Shown piece by piece: positions 35,701-43,060 of a stretch of DNA of 64,000 nt. The stretch is from NCBI GenBank assembly GCA_020846005.1, contig JADLEQ010000035.1:62001-126000 (forward strand). Direction: 5' to 3'. This DNA comes from Polyangiaceae bacterium. GTDB taxonomy: Bacteria; Myxococcota_A; Polyangia; Polyangiales; Polyangiaceae. How positions within the stretch are numbered: the first letter of the stretch is position 1; each line of letters begins with the position of its first letter. The notes beneath the pieces are model-generated. The model saw only the letters and a program-made list of their open reading frames with translations, was not told the origin of the DNA and did not search any database. A program made the translations under genes and the position numbers.

Positions 35701-36334
35701 CGGGGAGCGCCTCGTCGTAGGCGAGGAGCACTCGCCGGCTCCCGCGCGCGGGGATCGGGAAGATCTTCAGCGACAGCTCGCCGCCGCGCACCCACTCGAG
35801 CAGCGCAGGATCGCGGGGACGGACCGTGTCGTCGACGATCCCCTTGAAGATCGCCGCCGCGCGCCGGCGCTCGACCATCTCCCCTTCCATGAGCCGCTCA
35901 CCCACCCAGAGCGCGAGCCGTGACACGCTCGCGGCCGGCGGCACGGGGAAGACGTACCGACCCTCGAGGACCTGCGCGGTGTCGTTCTGGAAGACCTCCT
36001 CCACCTCGGTGCGCGCGAAGCCATCGTGCACCGTGACGCGCACGGCGTGCGACGCCAGGCGCACCCCCTCGACGACCGCCTCCTTCCCCGGCACCCTGGC
36101 CGTCATCGTGCCGAGACCGCGCCGCGGAGCGGGCGCGGCGCCGACCTCGCCGAGACCCAGCGCCTCGTCGCTCGGGGCGGGATCGCAGCCGCCCCCCGAG
36201 GCGCACGCGGCGTCCGCGCCTGCAGCGCCATCCAGCGACGCCTGCCCCGGGCGGGCAGTGGACTCGCCTCCGCCAGCGCAGGCGCCGAGGAAGGTCGCGG
36301 ATAGGGCGCCGAGCAGGAGGAGAGAGAGCCGCAT
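32747..36334 (-). CDS. VIT-vWA protein with AgmX/PglI-type domain and TPRs
   Basis: 1195 residues from the ATG at 36334. A much longer open frame continues upstream but is antisense to the next gene. The lipoprotein signal ends ATFLGACAGGG. A VIT domain (about 90-230, with EVEEVFQNDTAQVLEGRYVFP) is followed by a vWA domain with a MIDAS-like VDTSGSQ (Asp358). After a Gly-rich linker comes an AgmX/PglI C-terminal-type domain (ALRMCYERALRMDPGLQGAV, then LDGCVVARVRGMSFPLP), a TonB-like module found in myxobacterial gliding and energy-transducing proteins. Then TPR-like repeats (about 980-1110) and a small C-terminal beta domain complete it. It probably acts as a surface scaffold or adhesion assembly. 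It overlaps no neighbour. Confidence 0.85.
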   Translation of the reverse strand: MRLSLLLLGALSATFLGACAGGGESTARPGQASLDGAAGADAACASGGGCDPAPSDEALGLGEVGAAPAPRRGLGTMTARVPGKEAVVEGVRLASHAVRVTVHDGFARTEVEEVFQNDTAQVLEGRYVFPVPPAASVSRLALWVGERLMEGEMVERRRAAAIFKGIVDDTVRPRDPALLEWVRGGELSLKIFPIPARGSRRVLLAYDEALPGGGAEGRYVYPLSLGPDRANAIDEFSIQVTVTEGDQPAEALAAPGWESAGSGDGAAGRVRFDRQRFAPPGDFVVTWRRSPASGAARAAVGAPPVLRAAAPAAAGARKQDGGAARAAADYFTLRVRADAPSGAPAPPRESKPRVIVVDTSGSQGTDTLLASRRLVAAVLRSLQPGEQFLVLGCDTACEAHAPALEAPTSTSIAGAVRFLEARVAAGASDLAGALVEGARRAHGAAGAQLVYIGDGSPTAGPLAVDAIAARVRPHVDASRLEVRLFGVGRTLDDVVLGGLARQLGGTHRRVATAGTAAAPRAAELAEELARPVLRSPVVELPAGYTDLVPATLPNLVLGEEILLHGRADSPGAGELTLRGELAGRPYVATRPLEAPGAQRNPVVPRLWAEARLAALATSDDAEARRESIRLSRDHHVMSRHTALLVLETDQMYAEFGIERRRGAGPAAEELPGGGGRGEGTASGGGGLGAVGHGSAGIGAALDRLDGDARGSMRSSGGAGVGSGISGLAPGSPAGRQLSGSLGDGGSLGIGDPSARRVASLAIGDVTVSNPSVRNEVRRGLARGRAALRMCYERALRMDPGLQGAVAVRWRIAADGRVAAATLGSGLHPSLDGCVVARVRGMSFPLPADTEPVQVVARLVFTSQEAPPRPFVSHGGWDAAPESTTARHADDGPAWTSAGEDAIGKARAAVDAKPTSRKAHEALVRALLSRGRFEDASQAASRFVELDPDLGVARELAGWAAAARGDRDAALAAVAALVESDPRSARAQVRAARAYEAAGDALRACAHWTALAEVRPDDEALHEALRCRATLEGDAPGALAAARAIARPGPLVRSIVASLEKGEPVAPLADRGNPGELQASVECEGPAGCPLVVVVTPTGAVASPWTPQGARAGARSVAIALPTSGVYRTLIVGGEPGREVKVTVTAAGSTRSRAVTTGGAVSVMATTVSVPATGFGCWGLACLGFGAARLGGGLSP

Positions 36335-36478
36335 GGGTTCGAGCCTTGGCCGCACCGACCGCGGGCGTGCCCCGGAGTTCCCTCGCCTTCGTAACGCGAC
36401 CGCGCCCGCGACGGAATCGGCGACGGGGGAACCCCCGCGATGTCTTGCTGTCCAGGCGAGGGCGTGGTCGAAGAAGAC

Positions 36479-38173
36479 ATGCGAACCCGCGCTCGCGCGC
36501 CACGGTCCTCCACGCGGTGGCTGGCCGCGGCGATCCTGCTCGGCGCGTGCGGCGCGCCCCCGCCCCGACCAGCAACGGCGCCTGCGCCTGCGCCTGCGTC
36601 CCCGGCGCCGACACCGGCGCCTGCGCCGCCCCCGCCGCCGCCGCCCGGGCTGCCGGCGGCGCCTGCGGCCGTGCCGGCGGTGCCCGCGTCGTGCGACGCC
36701 TTCGCCACGACGCCCCCTGCGACCTGCACCGCCGACGGCGAGGCCTTCCGCGGCGCGCTTGCGGACGCCCTCGCGACAGCCGACGCCGCCGCCCGGGACA
36801 CCGCGCTCGCGGCGCTGGAGCCCTGCGCCGCGCTCCCGCCCGGCGCCGTCCGAGCGCTGCGCGCCGAGGTCGCCCCCACCGAGTGTGGCGACGCCCTCGT
36901 GCAGGGGGTGCTCGCCGCGCCCCCTGCGCGCCTGCGCGACGACGTCCGATCCGTGCTCGAGGGGCTCGGCCTCGCCGCGCGCCTGGCGCGGCTCGTCCGC
37001 GAGCCGCCGCGCCTCGCGCCGCCGTTCGACAAGCAGCGCTTCCGCGCGTTCTTCGAGGAGCGCCTCGCGCCGTGGGTCGCCGCCCAGGCGGGCGCGATCT
37101 ACGAGCTCTCGAGCGCGGGCGCGCGGCTCGGCGGCTACGGCAAGGGCATCGTGGCCGTCGAGGCCGGGCTGGCGGACCTGCGGTTCGTGGAGGAGGTCCG
37201 CAACGTCCCCCTCCCCGTGGAGATCACGAAGGACCGGGAGCTGGCCGACGTGTACTTCGGTGCGCTCGACGAAGCGCTCGATCCCCGCAAGGATCGCGGG
37301 CGCGACGCGGCGCTCGCCGGGCTCCGCCTGCTCGCGTCGGCCGGGGTGATCCGAGACGCTCGCGTCGACCGAGCGCGCTCGCTGCTCAGCAAGCTCTACG
37401 GGGGCCGGCGCATCGATCGACTCGACGCGCTCGCGCTCCCGCCGCTCGGTCCCGTCGACACCACCACACCGGACCGCCGCCTCGCCACGCTCCTGCCGAC
37501 GTTCTACGCGGGCCTGACGTTCGCGGCGACATCGCCGCCGGACGCGCCCCTGCTCCGCGCGTTGCTGGAGCGCGGCGTGCCCCCCGAGCTGGCGCGGCAG
37601 CTCGACGCCAGCGCGTTGCCCGAGGCGACCCGGCGCCTGTGGGCGCGGGCACACGTCGAGATGGGGCGCACGTACTGGCGCTCCCGCGATTTCGCGCGCG
37701 CCGCCGAGCTCGCCCAGCTCGGCGCCGCGGGCAGCGGCGCCGCCGCAGACGACGCCACGCTCCTCTCGGCCCTCGCTCAGGCGCTGGCGAAGGGCCCCGC
37801 AGACGCGGTCGAGATGATGGCGAAGGGGCCGATGCTCCCCGCAGCGCTCGGCGATGTGACGGCGCTCGACGCCCTGGCGAAGCGCCGCTCGCCGCTCTCC
37901 GGCATCGCCGCGTACGACGCCGCGTTCTTGCTCGAGCTCGCGCCGCCCGAGGCGCCCGATGCCGGGTACTGGGAGGGCGTCGCGGAGCGCTACGAGCAGG
38001 CGGCGAAGCTCCTGCGGGCCGACGCCACGCTCTCCCGTCGCGCGCTCGATCGCGCGACGGCCGCGCGGTCGACGGCGCGCGCGCTCGGCGCGCCCGGCGC
38101 CGGCGCCCCGCGCCCGGCGCCGCCCAAGCCTCCCGGCCCGAGCACCGGCGCGCCGGCGTCGCCACGCCCCTAG
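36479..38173 (+). CDS. Lipoprotein with Pro/Ala spacer, unknown function
   Basis: 564 residues from the ATG at 36479. An in-frame ATG at 36440 would put 13 residues before the signal and is less likely. The signal ends AAAILLGACGAPP and is followed by about 45 residues of Pro/Ala. The mature domain is largely helical with conserved-looking FFEERLAPWVAAQAGAIYELS, KGIVAVEAGLADLRFVE and EITKDRELADVYFGALDEAL, and C-terminal TPR-like helices. It ends in another Pro-rich tail. No family recognised. The recN gene follows 32 bases later on the same strand. Confidence 0.72.
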   Translation: MRTRARAPRSSTRWLAAAILLGACGAPPPRPATAPAPAPASPAPTPAPAPPPPPPPGLPAAPAAVPAVPASCDAFATTPPATCTADGEAFRGALADALATADAAARDTALAALEPCAALPPGAVRALRAEVAPTECGDALVQGVLAAPPARLRDDVRSVLEGLGLAARLARLVREPPRLAPPFDKQRFRAFFEERLAPWVAAQAGAIYELSSAGARLGGYGKGIVAVEAGLADLRFVEEVRNVPLPVEITKDRELADVYFGALDEALDPRKDRGRDAALAGLRLLASAGVIRDARVDRARSLLSKLYGGRRIDRLDALALPPLGPVDTTTPDRRLATLLPTFYAGLTFAATSPPDAPLLRALLERGVPPELARQLDASALPEATRRLWARAHVEMGRTYWRSRDFARAAELAQLGAAGSGAAADDATLLSALAQALAKGPADAVEMMAKGPMLPAALGDVTALDALAKRRSPLSGIAAYDAAFLLELAPPEAPDAGYWEGVAERYEQAAKLLRADATLSRRALDRATAARSTARALGAPGAGAPRPAPPKPPGPSTGAPASPRP

Positions 38174-38205
38174 TCGCGCCACGGCGCGCGGTGTAGCGAC
38201 CGATC

Positions 38206-39987
38206 GTGCTCACCTACCTCCGCATCCGCGGGCTCGCGCTCCTCGACGACGTGACGCTCGAGCTCGGAGGCGGCCTGAACGTGCTGACCGGCGAGACCGG
38301 CGCCGGCAAGTCGATCATCGTCGACGCGCTGGCGCTCCTCCGCGGGGCTCGCGGGAGAGCGGAGCTCGTACGCTCGGGCGTCGACGTGGCGATCGTCGAC
38401 GCGCAGCTCGAGCCGTCGGCAGCGGTGGCGCCGCGCGTGGCGGCGGTGCTCGCACGCCACGGCCTGCCGTCTCTGGACGGCGCGCTCGTCCTGCAGCGCA
38501 CCGTGGCGCGAGGGGGTCGCGGGCGCTGCAGCGTGCAGGGGGAGCTGGTACCGCACGCGGTGCTCGCGGAGGTGTGCGGCGAGCTCGTGGACATCTGCAG
38601 CCAGCACGAGCACCACTCGCTCACCGAGGTCGCGCGACACGGTGAGGTCCTGGACGCCTACGCCGGGATCGAGCCCGAGGTGGCGGAGTACGCCGCCCGC
38701 TACCGCGAGCTGGCGCTGGCCCAGGGTGAGCTACGGGAGCTGCGCGCGCGGGCCGACGCCGCGCGCGCGCGCGCAGATTTCCTTCGCTTCCAGATCGACG
38801 AGATCGAGCGGATCGCGCCGCTCCCCGGCGAGCACGAGTCGCTCGTCGAGCGGCTGACGCTGCTCCGCGACGCGCGGGCGTGGTCGGAGCTGGCGCGACA
38901 GGTCGAGGCAACGCTGTACGAGGCGGACGACGCCGTCGCGCCGCGGCTCCAGGCGCTCGCCGAGCGGGCACGACGCGGCGCGGGCGCCTCGGAGCGGCTC
39001 GCGCGCATCGCCGAGCAGCTCGACGCCGCGCGCTTCGCCTGCGAGGAGGCGGTCAGCCTGGCGGAGCGCCTCGGCGCCGAGCTGGAGCTGGAGCCGGGCG
39101 AGCTCGAGCGCGCCGAGGAGCGCAAGCACGAGCTCGACGGACTCGCCCGCAAGCACGGTCCGCTCGCCGGGATCGAGGAGCGCCTCCAGGCGCTGCGCGA
39201 GGAGCTCGCGCTGGTGGAGGAGGGCGACGCGCGCAGCATCGAGCTCGAGGCGCTCGTCGCCGCGCTGCTAGCCGATGGTCACGAGCGCGCGCGGAGGCTC
39301 GCCCAGGCGCGACGCAGGAGCGCCCGCGCGCTCGCCTCCGCGCTGGAGGCGGAGCTCGCGGCGTTGCACCTGCCGCGCGCGCGGCTCGAGGCGCGGATCG
39401 AGGCGCTCCCGGCGGGGGAGCTCGGGCCGCGCGGGACGGATCGGGTCGAGCTCGCGTTCAGCGCCAACGCGGGCGAGCCGCTCGCGCCGCTGGCTCGCGT
39501 GGCGTCGGGCGGCGAGCTGTCGCGCGTGCTGCTCGCGTTGAAGGGCGCGCTCGCCAGCGGCGATCGTGTCGCGACCTACGTGTTCGACGAAATCGACGCC
39601 GGGGTCGGCGGCGCCGTCGCCGAGTCGATCGGGCGACGACTCTCGCGCGCCGCCGCCGCGCACCAGGTGCTCTGCATCACCCACCTGCCGCAGATCGCGG
39701 CGTTCGCCTCGGCCCACTTCCACGTCGGGAAGGGCGAGGTCGAGGGCCGCACGGTGACGCGGGTCACACGGCTCGCCGACGCGGCTCGGGTCGAGGAGCT
39801 GGCGCGCATGCTCGGAGGCCGGCGCGTGGGCGAGAGCGCTCGCGAGCACGCGCGCGCGCTGCTCGCCGAGGCCGGCGCGGCGGCCGAGGAGTCCGAGGGC
39901 GCGCGAGGGCCGGCCGCCCCACCGGGCAGCCGCGGCGGCGAGCGGCGCGCTCCAGCGTCCGCCGCGCGGCGGCGCGGGGCCCGGTAG
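38206..39987 (+). CDS. recN: DNA repair protein RecN
   Basis: 593 residues from a GTG start. SMC-like ATPase that binds double-strand breaks and supports recombination. Walker A is GETGAGKS (Lys35). The middle is long heptad-rich coiled coil (EYAARYRELALAQGELREL and later segments). The ABC signature is ARVASGGELSRVLLALKG and Walker B is VATYVFDEIDAGVGG, followed by the D-loop and HQVLCITHLPQIAAFA. The C-terminal Ala/Gly/Arg tail of about 40 residues is a low-complexity extension. The usual neighbour nadK is not adjacent. A LexA-type box was not recognised upstream. Confidence 0.97.
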   Translation: MLTYLRIRGLALLDDVTLELGGGLNVLTGETGAGKSIIVDALALLRGARGRAELVRSGVDVAIVDAQLEPSAAVAPRVAAVLARHGLPSLDGALVLQRTVARGGRGRCSVQGELVPHAVLAEVCGELVDICSQHEHHSLTEVARHGEVLDAYAGIEPEVAEYAARYRELALAQGELRELRARADAARARADFLRFQIDEIERIAPLPGEHESLVERLTLLRDARAWSELARQVEATLYEADDAVAPRLQALAERARRGAGASERLARIAEQLDAARFACEEAVSLAERLGAELELEPGELERAEERKHELDGLARKHGPLAGIEERLQALREELALVEEGDARSIELEALVAALLADGHERARRLAQARRRSARALASALEAELAALHLPRARLEARIEALPAGELGPRGTDRVELAFSANAGEPLAPLARVASGGELSRVLLALKGALASGDRVATYVFDEIDAGVGGAVAESIGRRLSRAAAAHQVLCITHLPQIAAFASAHFHVGKGEVEGRTVTRVTRLADAARVEELARMLGGRRVGESAREHARALLAEAGAAAEESEGARGPAAPPGSRGGERRAPASAARRRGAR

Positions 39988-40003
39988 CCGGCCGCGCTCC
40001 CGC

Positions 40004-40972
40004 TCAGAACCGCGCCTCGAGGCCGAGCGAGGCGCCGCGAGCGCGCGGACGCGCCACGATCGCGGCGCGCGGAGCGCCGGGCTCGTCGCCGCCGAGCCAC
40101 AGGTAGGCGCCGACCCCGACGCCGACGGCGCCGACCACGAACCCCACCGTGCTGAGCGTTGCGAACGTGCGGCCGTCCTCCACCGCGGCGTACCCCTCGG
40201 GCGAGCAACGCTTCGCCGGACACTCGGCGTCCGCGCTCGACTTCGCGTCGAGGGTCGCGAGGCCCGCCACGCCTCCCAGCACGAGGCCCGCGATGCCGAT
40301 CCCCCCCGCGACCCACGCGAGCGTCGGCGCGCCCGCCGAGCCCGCGTCGGGGCGGCCGGGCCGCGACCCCGGTGGGCGCTCGTCCCCTCCGGCGTCGACC
40401 GGCGCGCCGAGCTCGAGCGTGACCGTCTCGGAGGCGCCCTCGCCCACGTCGATCTTCACGAGGCGCCGAACGCGACCGGGGGCCTCGACGGACAGCTCGT
40501 GCTCACCCGGATCGACGGGGAGCGGCACGTCGAGGCTCGCTGCGCGCAGCACGACCCCGTCGCGGCGCACGACGACCCCGCTCGAGTCCGGGGCGGCGAG
40601 CCGGACGGTCAGGCGGGGCAGCCGCGGCGAGAGCGCGTCCGCCCGACCCTTCGCGACGCCGTGACGCGGATCGCTCGGCGGCAGCTTCTGCGCCACCTCC
40701 TGGAACAGCGTCCACGCCGTCGCGAGCCGCCCGACGCGCTCCTCGCAGTCCGCCAGGTTGAACACCGTGCCGGGCGCCGGATCGAGGCGGTTGCTCTCGC
40801 GGAACTTCGGGCACGCGGCCACGTAGTCGCCCCGATCCATCGCGGCGCGGCCCTGCTGGAACAGCGCCTCGGCTGCGGCAGGATCGCGATCCTGCGCGCG
40901 GGCGATCCCGGACACGACCACCAGCGCGCAGACAGCAGCGCACGACCGGACCAGCGACGCGAGCTTCGTCAC
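40004..40972 (-). CDS. Secreted TPR/PEGA-like protein
   Basis: 322 residues. The signal peptide ends VVVSGIARAQ. The mature protein starts with a TPR-like unit (AAAEALFQQGRAAMDRGDYV, then FRESNRLDPAPGTVFNLADC), continues with a PEGA-like beta domain (SGVVVRRDGVVLRAASLDVP to GEHELSVEAPG) and, after a Pro/Gly linker, has two hydrophobic segments (WVAGGIGIAGLVLGGVAGLATL and VGFVVGAVGVGVGAYLWLG). This layout is very common beside Hanks-type kinases in Sorangium-like genomes. It lies 73 bases downstream of the kinase gene and is probably co-transcribed. Confidence 0.75.
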   Translation of the reverse strand: MTKLASLVRSCAAVCALVVVSGIARAQDRDPAAAEALFQQGRAAMDRGDYVAACPKFRESNRLDPAPGTVFNLADCEERVGRLATAWTLFQEVAQKLPPSDPRHGVAKGRADALSPRLPRLTVRLAAPDSSGVVVRRDGVVLRAASLDVPLPVDPGEHELSVEAPGRVRRLVKIDVGEGASETVTLELGAPVDAGGDERPPGSRPGRPDAGSAGAPTLAWVAGGIGIAGLVLGGVAGLATLDAKSSADAECPAKRCSPEGYAAVEDGRTFATLSTVGFVVGAVGVGVGAYLWLGGDEPGAPRAAIVARPRARGASLGLEARF

Positions 40973-41045
40973 GCACCGGAGCCTAGCGCGGCTCGAGGCG
41001 ACGCACCCTGGTGGACACTCCGAGCGGCAGACGGTCGAGGAGGTG

Positions 41046-42482
41046 TCAGTGCCTGCGATCCCACAGGCTGGCCGTCGAGGTCGGCGGGGGCGCCGCGGTG
41101 GTCGATACGGCCGGAGGCTTGGGTGGCTTGGGTGGCGCGGCCGACGCGCCGGCGACCGGCCCCCCTCGCGCCGGCGGGTGCCGTGGCGCCACGGACGCGA
41201 CGGGCTCGGCCGGCGCCGCGGCGGGCGGGCCGGGCACCTCCGCGGATACGGCGGGCCCGACGGCCACGGCCGGGCCCGCAGGCTGGGCGACCGACGCTGC
41301 CGCCTTCGGCGCGGACGGCGGCGTCTCCGATGCAGGCGCGGCGACCGGCTCCGGCCGCCCGCCGGACACCACGAGGCCGACGGCGACCGCAGCGCCGACC
41401 ACCGCTGCGGCGACGCCCACGCCCAGGAGCGCGCGGCGCCGAGCAGGGGGCGCCGCGAGCTCCGCGCTCCGGGTGATGGGGCGCGCCGTCGTGAGCGTCT
41501 CCGCGCGGACCGACGGTGTCGGCGCGGAGGCGGCCATGAGCGTCGGGGCCTCGTGCGGCTGGACCACGCTCGGGACGGGGAGGAGCGTGGAGCGCGCCTC
41601 GTTCAGCACGGGGTAGGCGCGGCGGAGCGCCGACTGCATCGCCGAGGCGTCCGACCAGCGCTCGGACTTCTCGAAGGTGAGCGCGCGGTCCACGATCGAG
41701 GCGAGCTCGGTCGACAGCTCGGGCTGCACCTCGGCGATCGGCCGAGGCGGGCGAGTGGCGGCGAAGATGAGCTGCTCGTTCACCGTCTCGGCCTCGTGGA
41801 CGAACCGACCTGTGAGGAGCGCGTGCATCGTCGCGCCGACCGCCCAGATATCGGTGCGGCCGTCCACGTCGTCCCAGCGCCCCCGCGCCTGCTCCGGCGA
41901 CATGAACGCTGGCGTGCCGAGGAGCGACCCGGCCTGGGTCGTCACGTCACGGTCGCGCGACAGCTCTCGCAGCCGCGCGATCCCGAAATCGAGGACCTTG
42001 ACCCGCCCCTCCGTGGTGAGGAACAGGTTCTCGGGCTTGAGATCGCGGTGCACGATCCCGCGGCCGTGGGCGGCGGCGAGCACGTCGAGCACCTGATCGA
42101 AGAGCGTGACGACCTCCTGCTCGGGCAGGCGCTCCCCCTTGCGGAGCCAGCGGGCGTCGAGGGTCTCCCCCTCGAGGAGCTCCATCACGAGGAACGGGGC
42201 GCCGTCCTCCGTGGTGTCGTCGTCGAGCACGCGGACCGTGCCCGGGTGGCCGACGGTGTTGGCCACATACCCCTCGCGGAGGAAGCGTTGGGTGACCTCA
42301 GCCTCGACCGCCACCTCCGGGTGGAGCATCTTGATGGCGACCCGACTCTGGTTCCGGTGCGTCGCGGAGTAGACGACCGCCATCCCGCCGATCCCCAGCA
42401 CGCGGTCCAGCTTCCACTTCTGCTTCAACACCGCGCCGAGCCGCGCCTGGGCGCGCTCGCTGATGCCGTCGCTCACCGCCAT
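41046..42482 (-). CDS. Ser/Thr protein kinase with membrane anchor
   Basis: 478 residues. The Hanks-type kinase domain spans about residues 20-290: glycine loop GIGGMAVVYSATH, ATP lysine Lys51 in VAIKMLHP, catalytic loop HRDLKPENL (Asp147), DFGIARL and GTPAFMSPEQARG. An Ala/Pro linker leads to one membrane helix (GVGVAAAVVGAAVAVGLVV) and a Pro/Ala-rich outer tail, so it is oriented with the kinase inside. Conserved catalytic residues are present, so it should be active. Possible clients include the FHA-containing sigma-54 activator elsewhere in the window, but that is only a suggestion. Confidence 0.95.
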   Translation of the reverse strand: MAVSDGISERAQARLGAVLKQKWKLDRVLGIGGMAVVYSATHRNQSRVAIKMLHPEVAVEAEVTQRFLREGYVANTVGHPGTVRVLDDDTTEDGAPFLVMELLEGETLDARWLRKGERLPEQEVVTLFDQVLDVLAAAHGRGIVHRDLKPENLFLTTEGRVKVLDFGIARLRELSRDRDVTTQAGSLLGTPAFMSPEQARGRWDDVDGRTDIWAVGATMHALLTGRFVHEAETVNEQLIFAATRPPRPIAEVQPELSTELASIVDRALTFEKSERWSDASAMQSALRRAYPVLNEARSTLLPVPSVVQPHEAPTLMAASAPTPSVRAETLTTARPITRSAELAAPPARRRALLGVGVAAAVVGAAVAVGLVVSGGRPEPVAAPASETPPSAPKAAASVAQPAGPAVAVGPAVSAEVPGPPAAAPAEPVASVAPRHPPARGGPVAGASAAPPKPPKPPAVSTTAAPPPTSTASLWDRRH

Positions 42483-42633
42483 TGGACTACCGGGAAGGGT
42501 ACTGGGAGGACCGGCCGGACGCCAATCGACCCGGTCGAGCGCTTCTACGCTCCGGGCGGGCCGGGGATCCCCCCGAACCCGCCGCCTGACCGCCGCTGGT
42601 GGGCTGGAGGGAAGGCGAGGGCTGACCTTGACG

Positions 42634-42639
42634 TATACT
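42634..42639 (+). promoter_or_regulatory. Possible -10 element for the small secreted protein gene
   Basis: TATACT is an unusually AT-rich hexamer in this region, 29 bases upstream of the ATG at 42669, with AGGAGG (42658-42663) between. No good -35 match stands 16-18 bases upstream, so the assignment is tentative. Confidence 0.35.
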
Positions 42640-42668
42640 GCGCCCGAGACCGATTCGAGGAGGTTCCC

Positions 42669-42977
42669 ATGACGAGTTGGATGAAGCGCGCCGCGCTCGG
42701 CGCAATGGCAGCAACGGCGCTAGGCGGCGCGTTCTACGCGGGCACCGCCTACGCCGCGGACCCGCGGCTGGACGACGCCATCGTGTCCATCGACCGCGCC
42801 ATCGCGCTGCTCGAGGCCGCGCAGAACCCGAACGGGAAGCGAGTGCCGTTCGGCGGGCACCGCAAGTCGGCGATCCGCGATCTCAAGCAGGCGAAGGGCC
42901 ACGTCGAGAAGGCGAAGAAGTGGGCGGACGACCACCCGCCGCCAGCTCCGTCCGGATCTGCGGCTCCGAGCCCGTGA
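42669..42977 (+). CDS. Small secreted helical protein
   Basis: 102 residues with AGGAGG five bases before the ATG. The signal peptide MTSWMKRAALGAMAATALGG ends near AYAAD. The mature 70 residues form two amphipathic helices (LDDAIVSIDRAIALLEAAQN and RKSAIRDLKQAKGHVEKAKK) around a PFGGHRKSA motif. I recall that motif from other small secreted bacterial proteins of unknown role. A Pro/Ser tail ends the protein. A strong hairpin follows the stop. It is divergent from the Ser/Thr kinase gene. Confidence 0.8.
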   Translation: MTSWMKRAALGAMAATALGGAFYAGTAYAADPRLDDAIVSIDRAIALLEAAQNPNGKRVPFGGHRKSAIRDLKQAKGHVEKAKKWADDHPPPAPSGSAAPSP

Positions 42978-42999
42978 ACGAGCGACGATGATGCGCCCG

Positions 43000-43029
43000 G
43001 ACCACGGCGCCCCGAGCGGCGCCGTGGTC
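43000..43029. terminator. Perfect 12-bp stem-loop, probable terminator
   Basis: GACCACGGCGCC, a 6-base loop and GGCGCCGTGGTC form a perfect 12-bp stem starting 22 bases after the stop of the small secreted protein gene. No U-tract follows, as is frequent in such GC-rich genomes. It would insulate the next gene, which starts at 43061. Confidence 0.6.
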
Positions 43030-43060
43030 GCGAGCCCGTGGATCGACTAGCCTGGTAGCG

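Noticed and set aside
36335-38182. Upstream extension of the VIT-vWA frame to 1811 residues
   Set aside because: The extra 615 residues are Arg/Gly-rich, lie antisense to the lipoprotein gene at 36479-38173, and precede a perfectly good lipoprotein signal at 36334.
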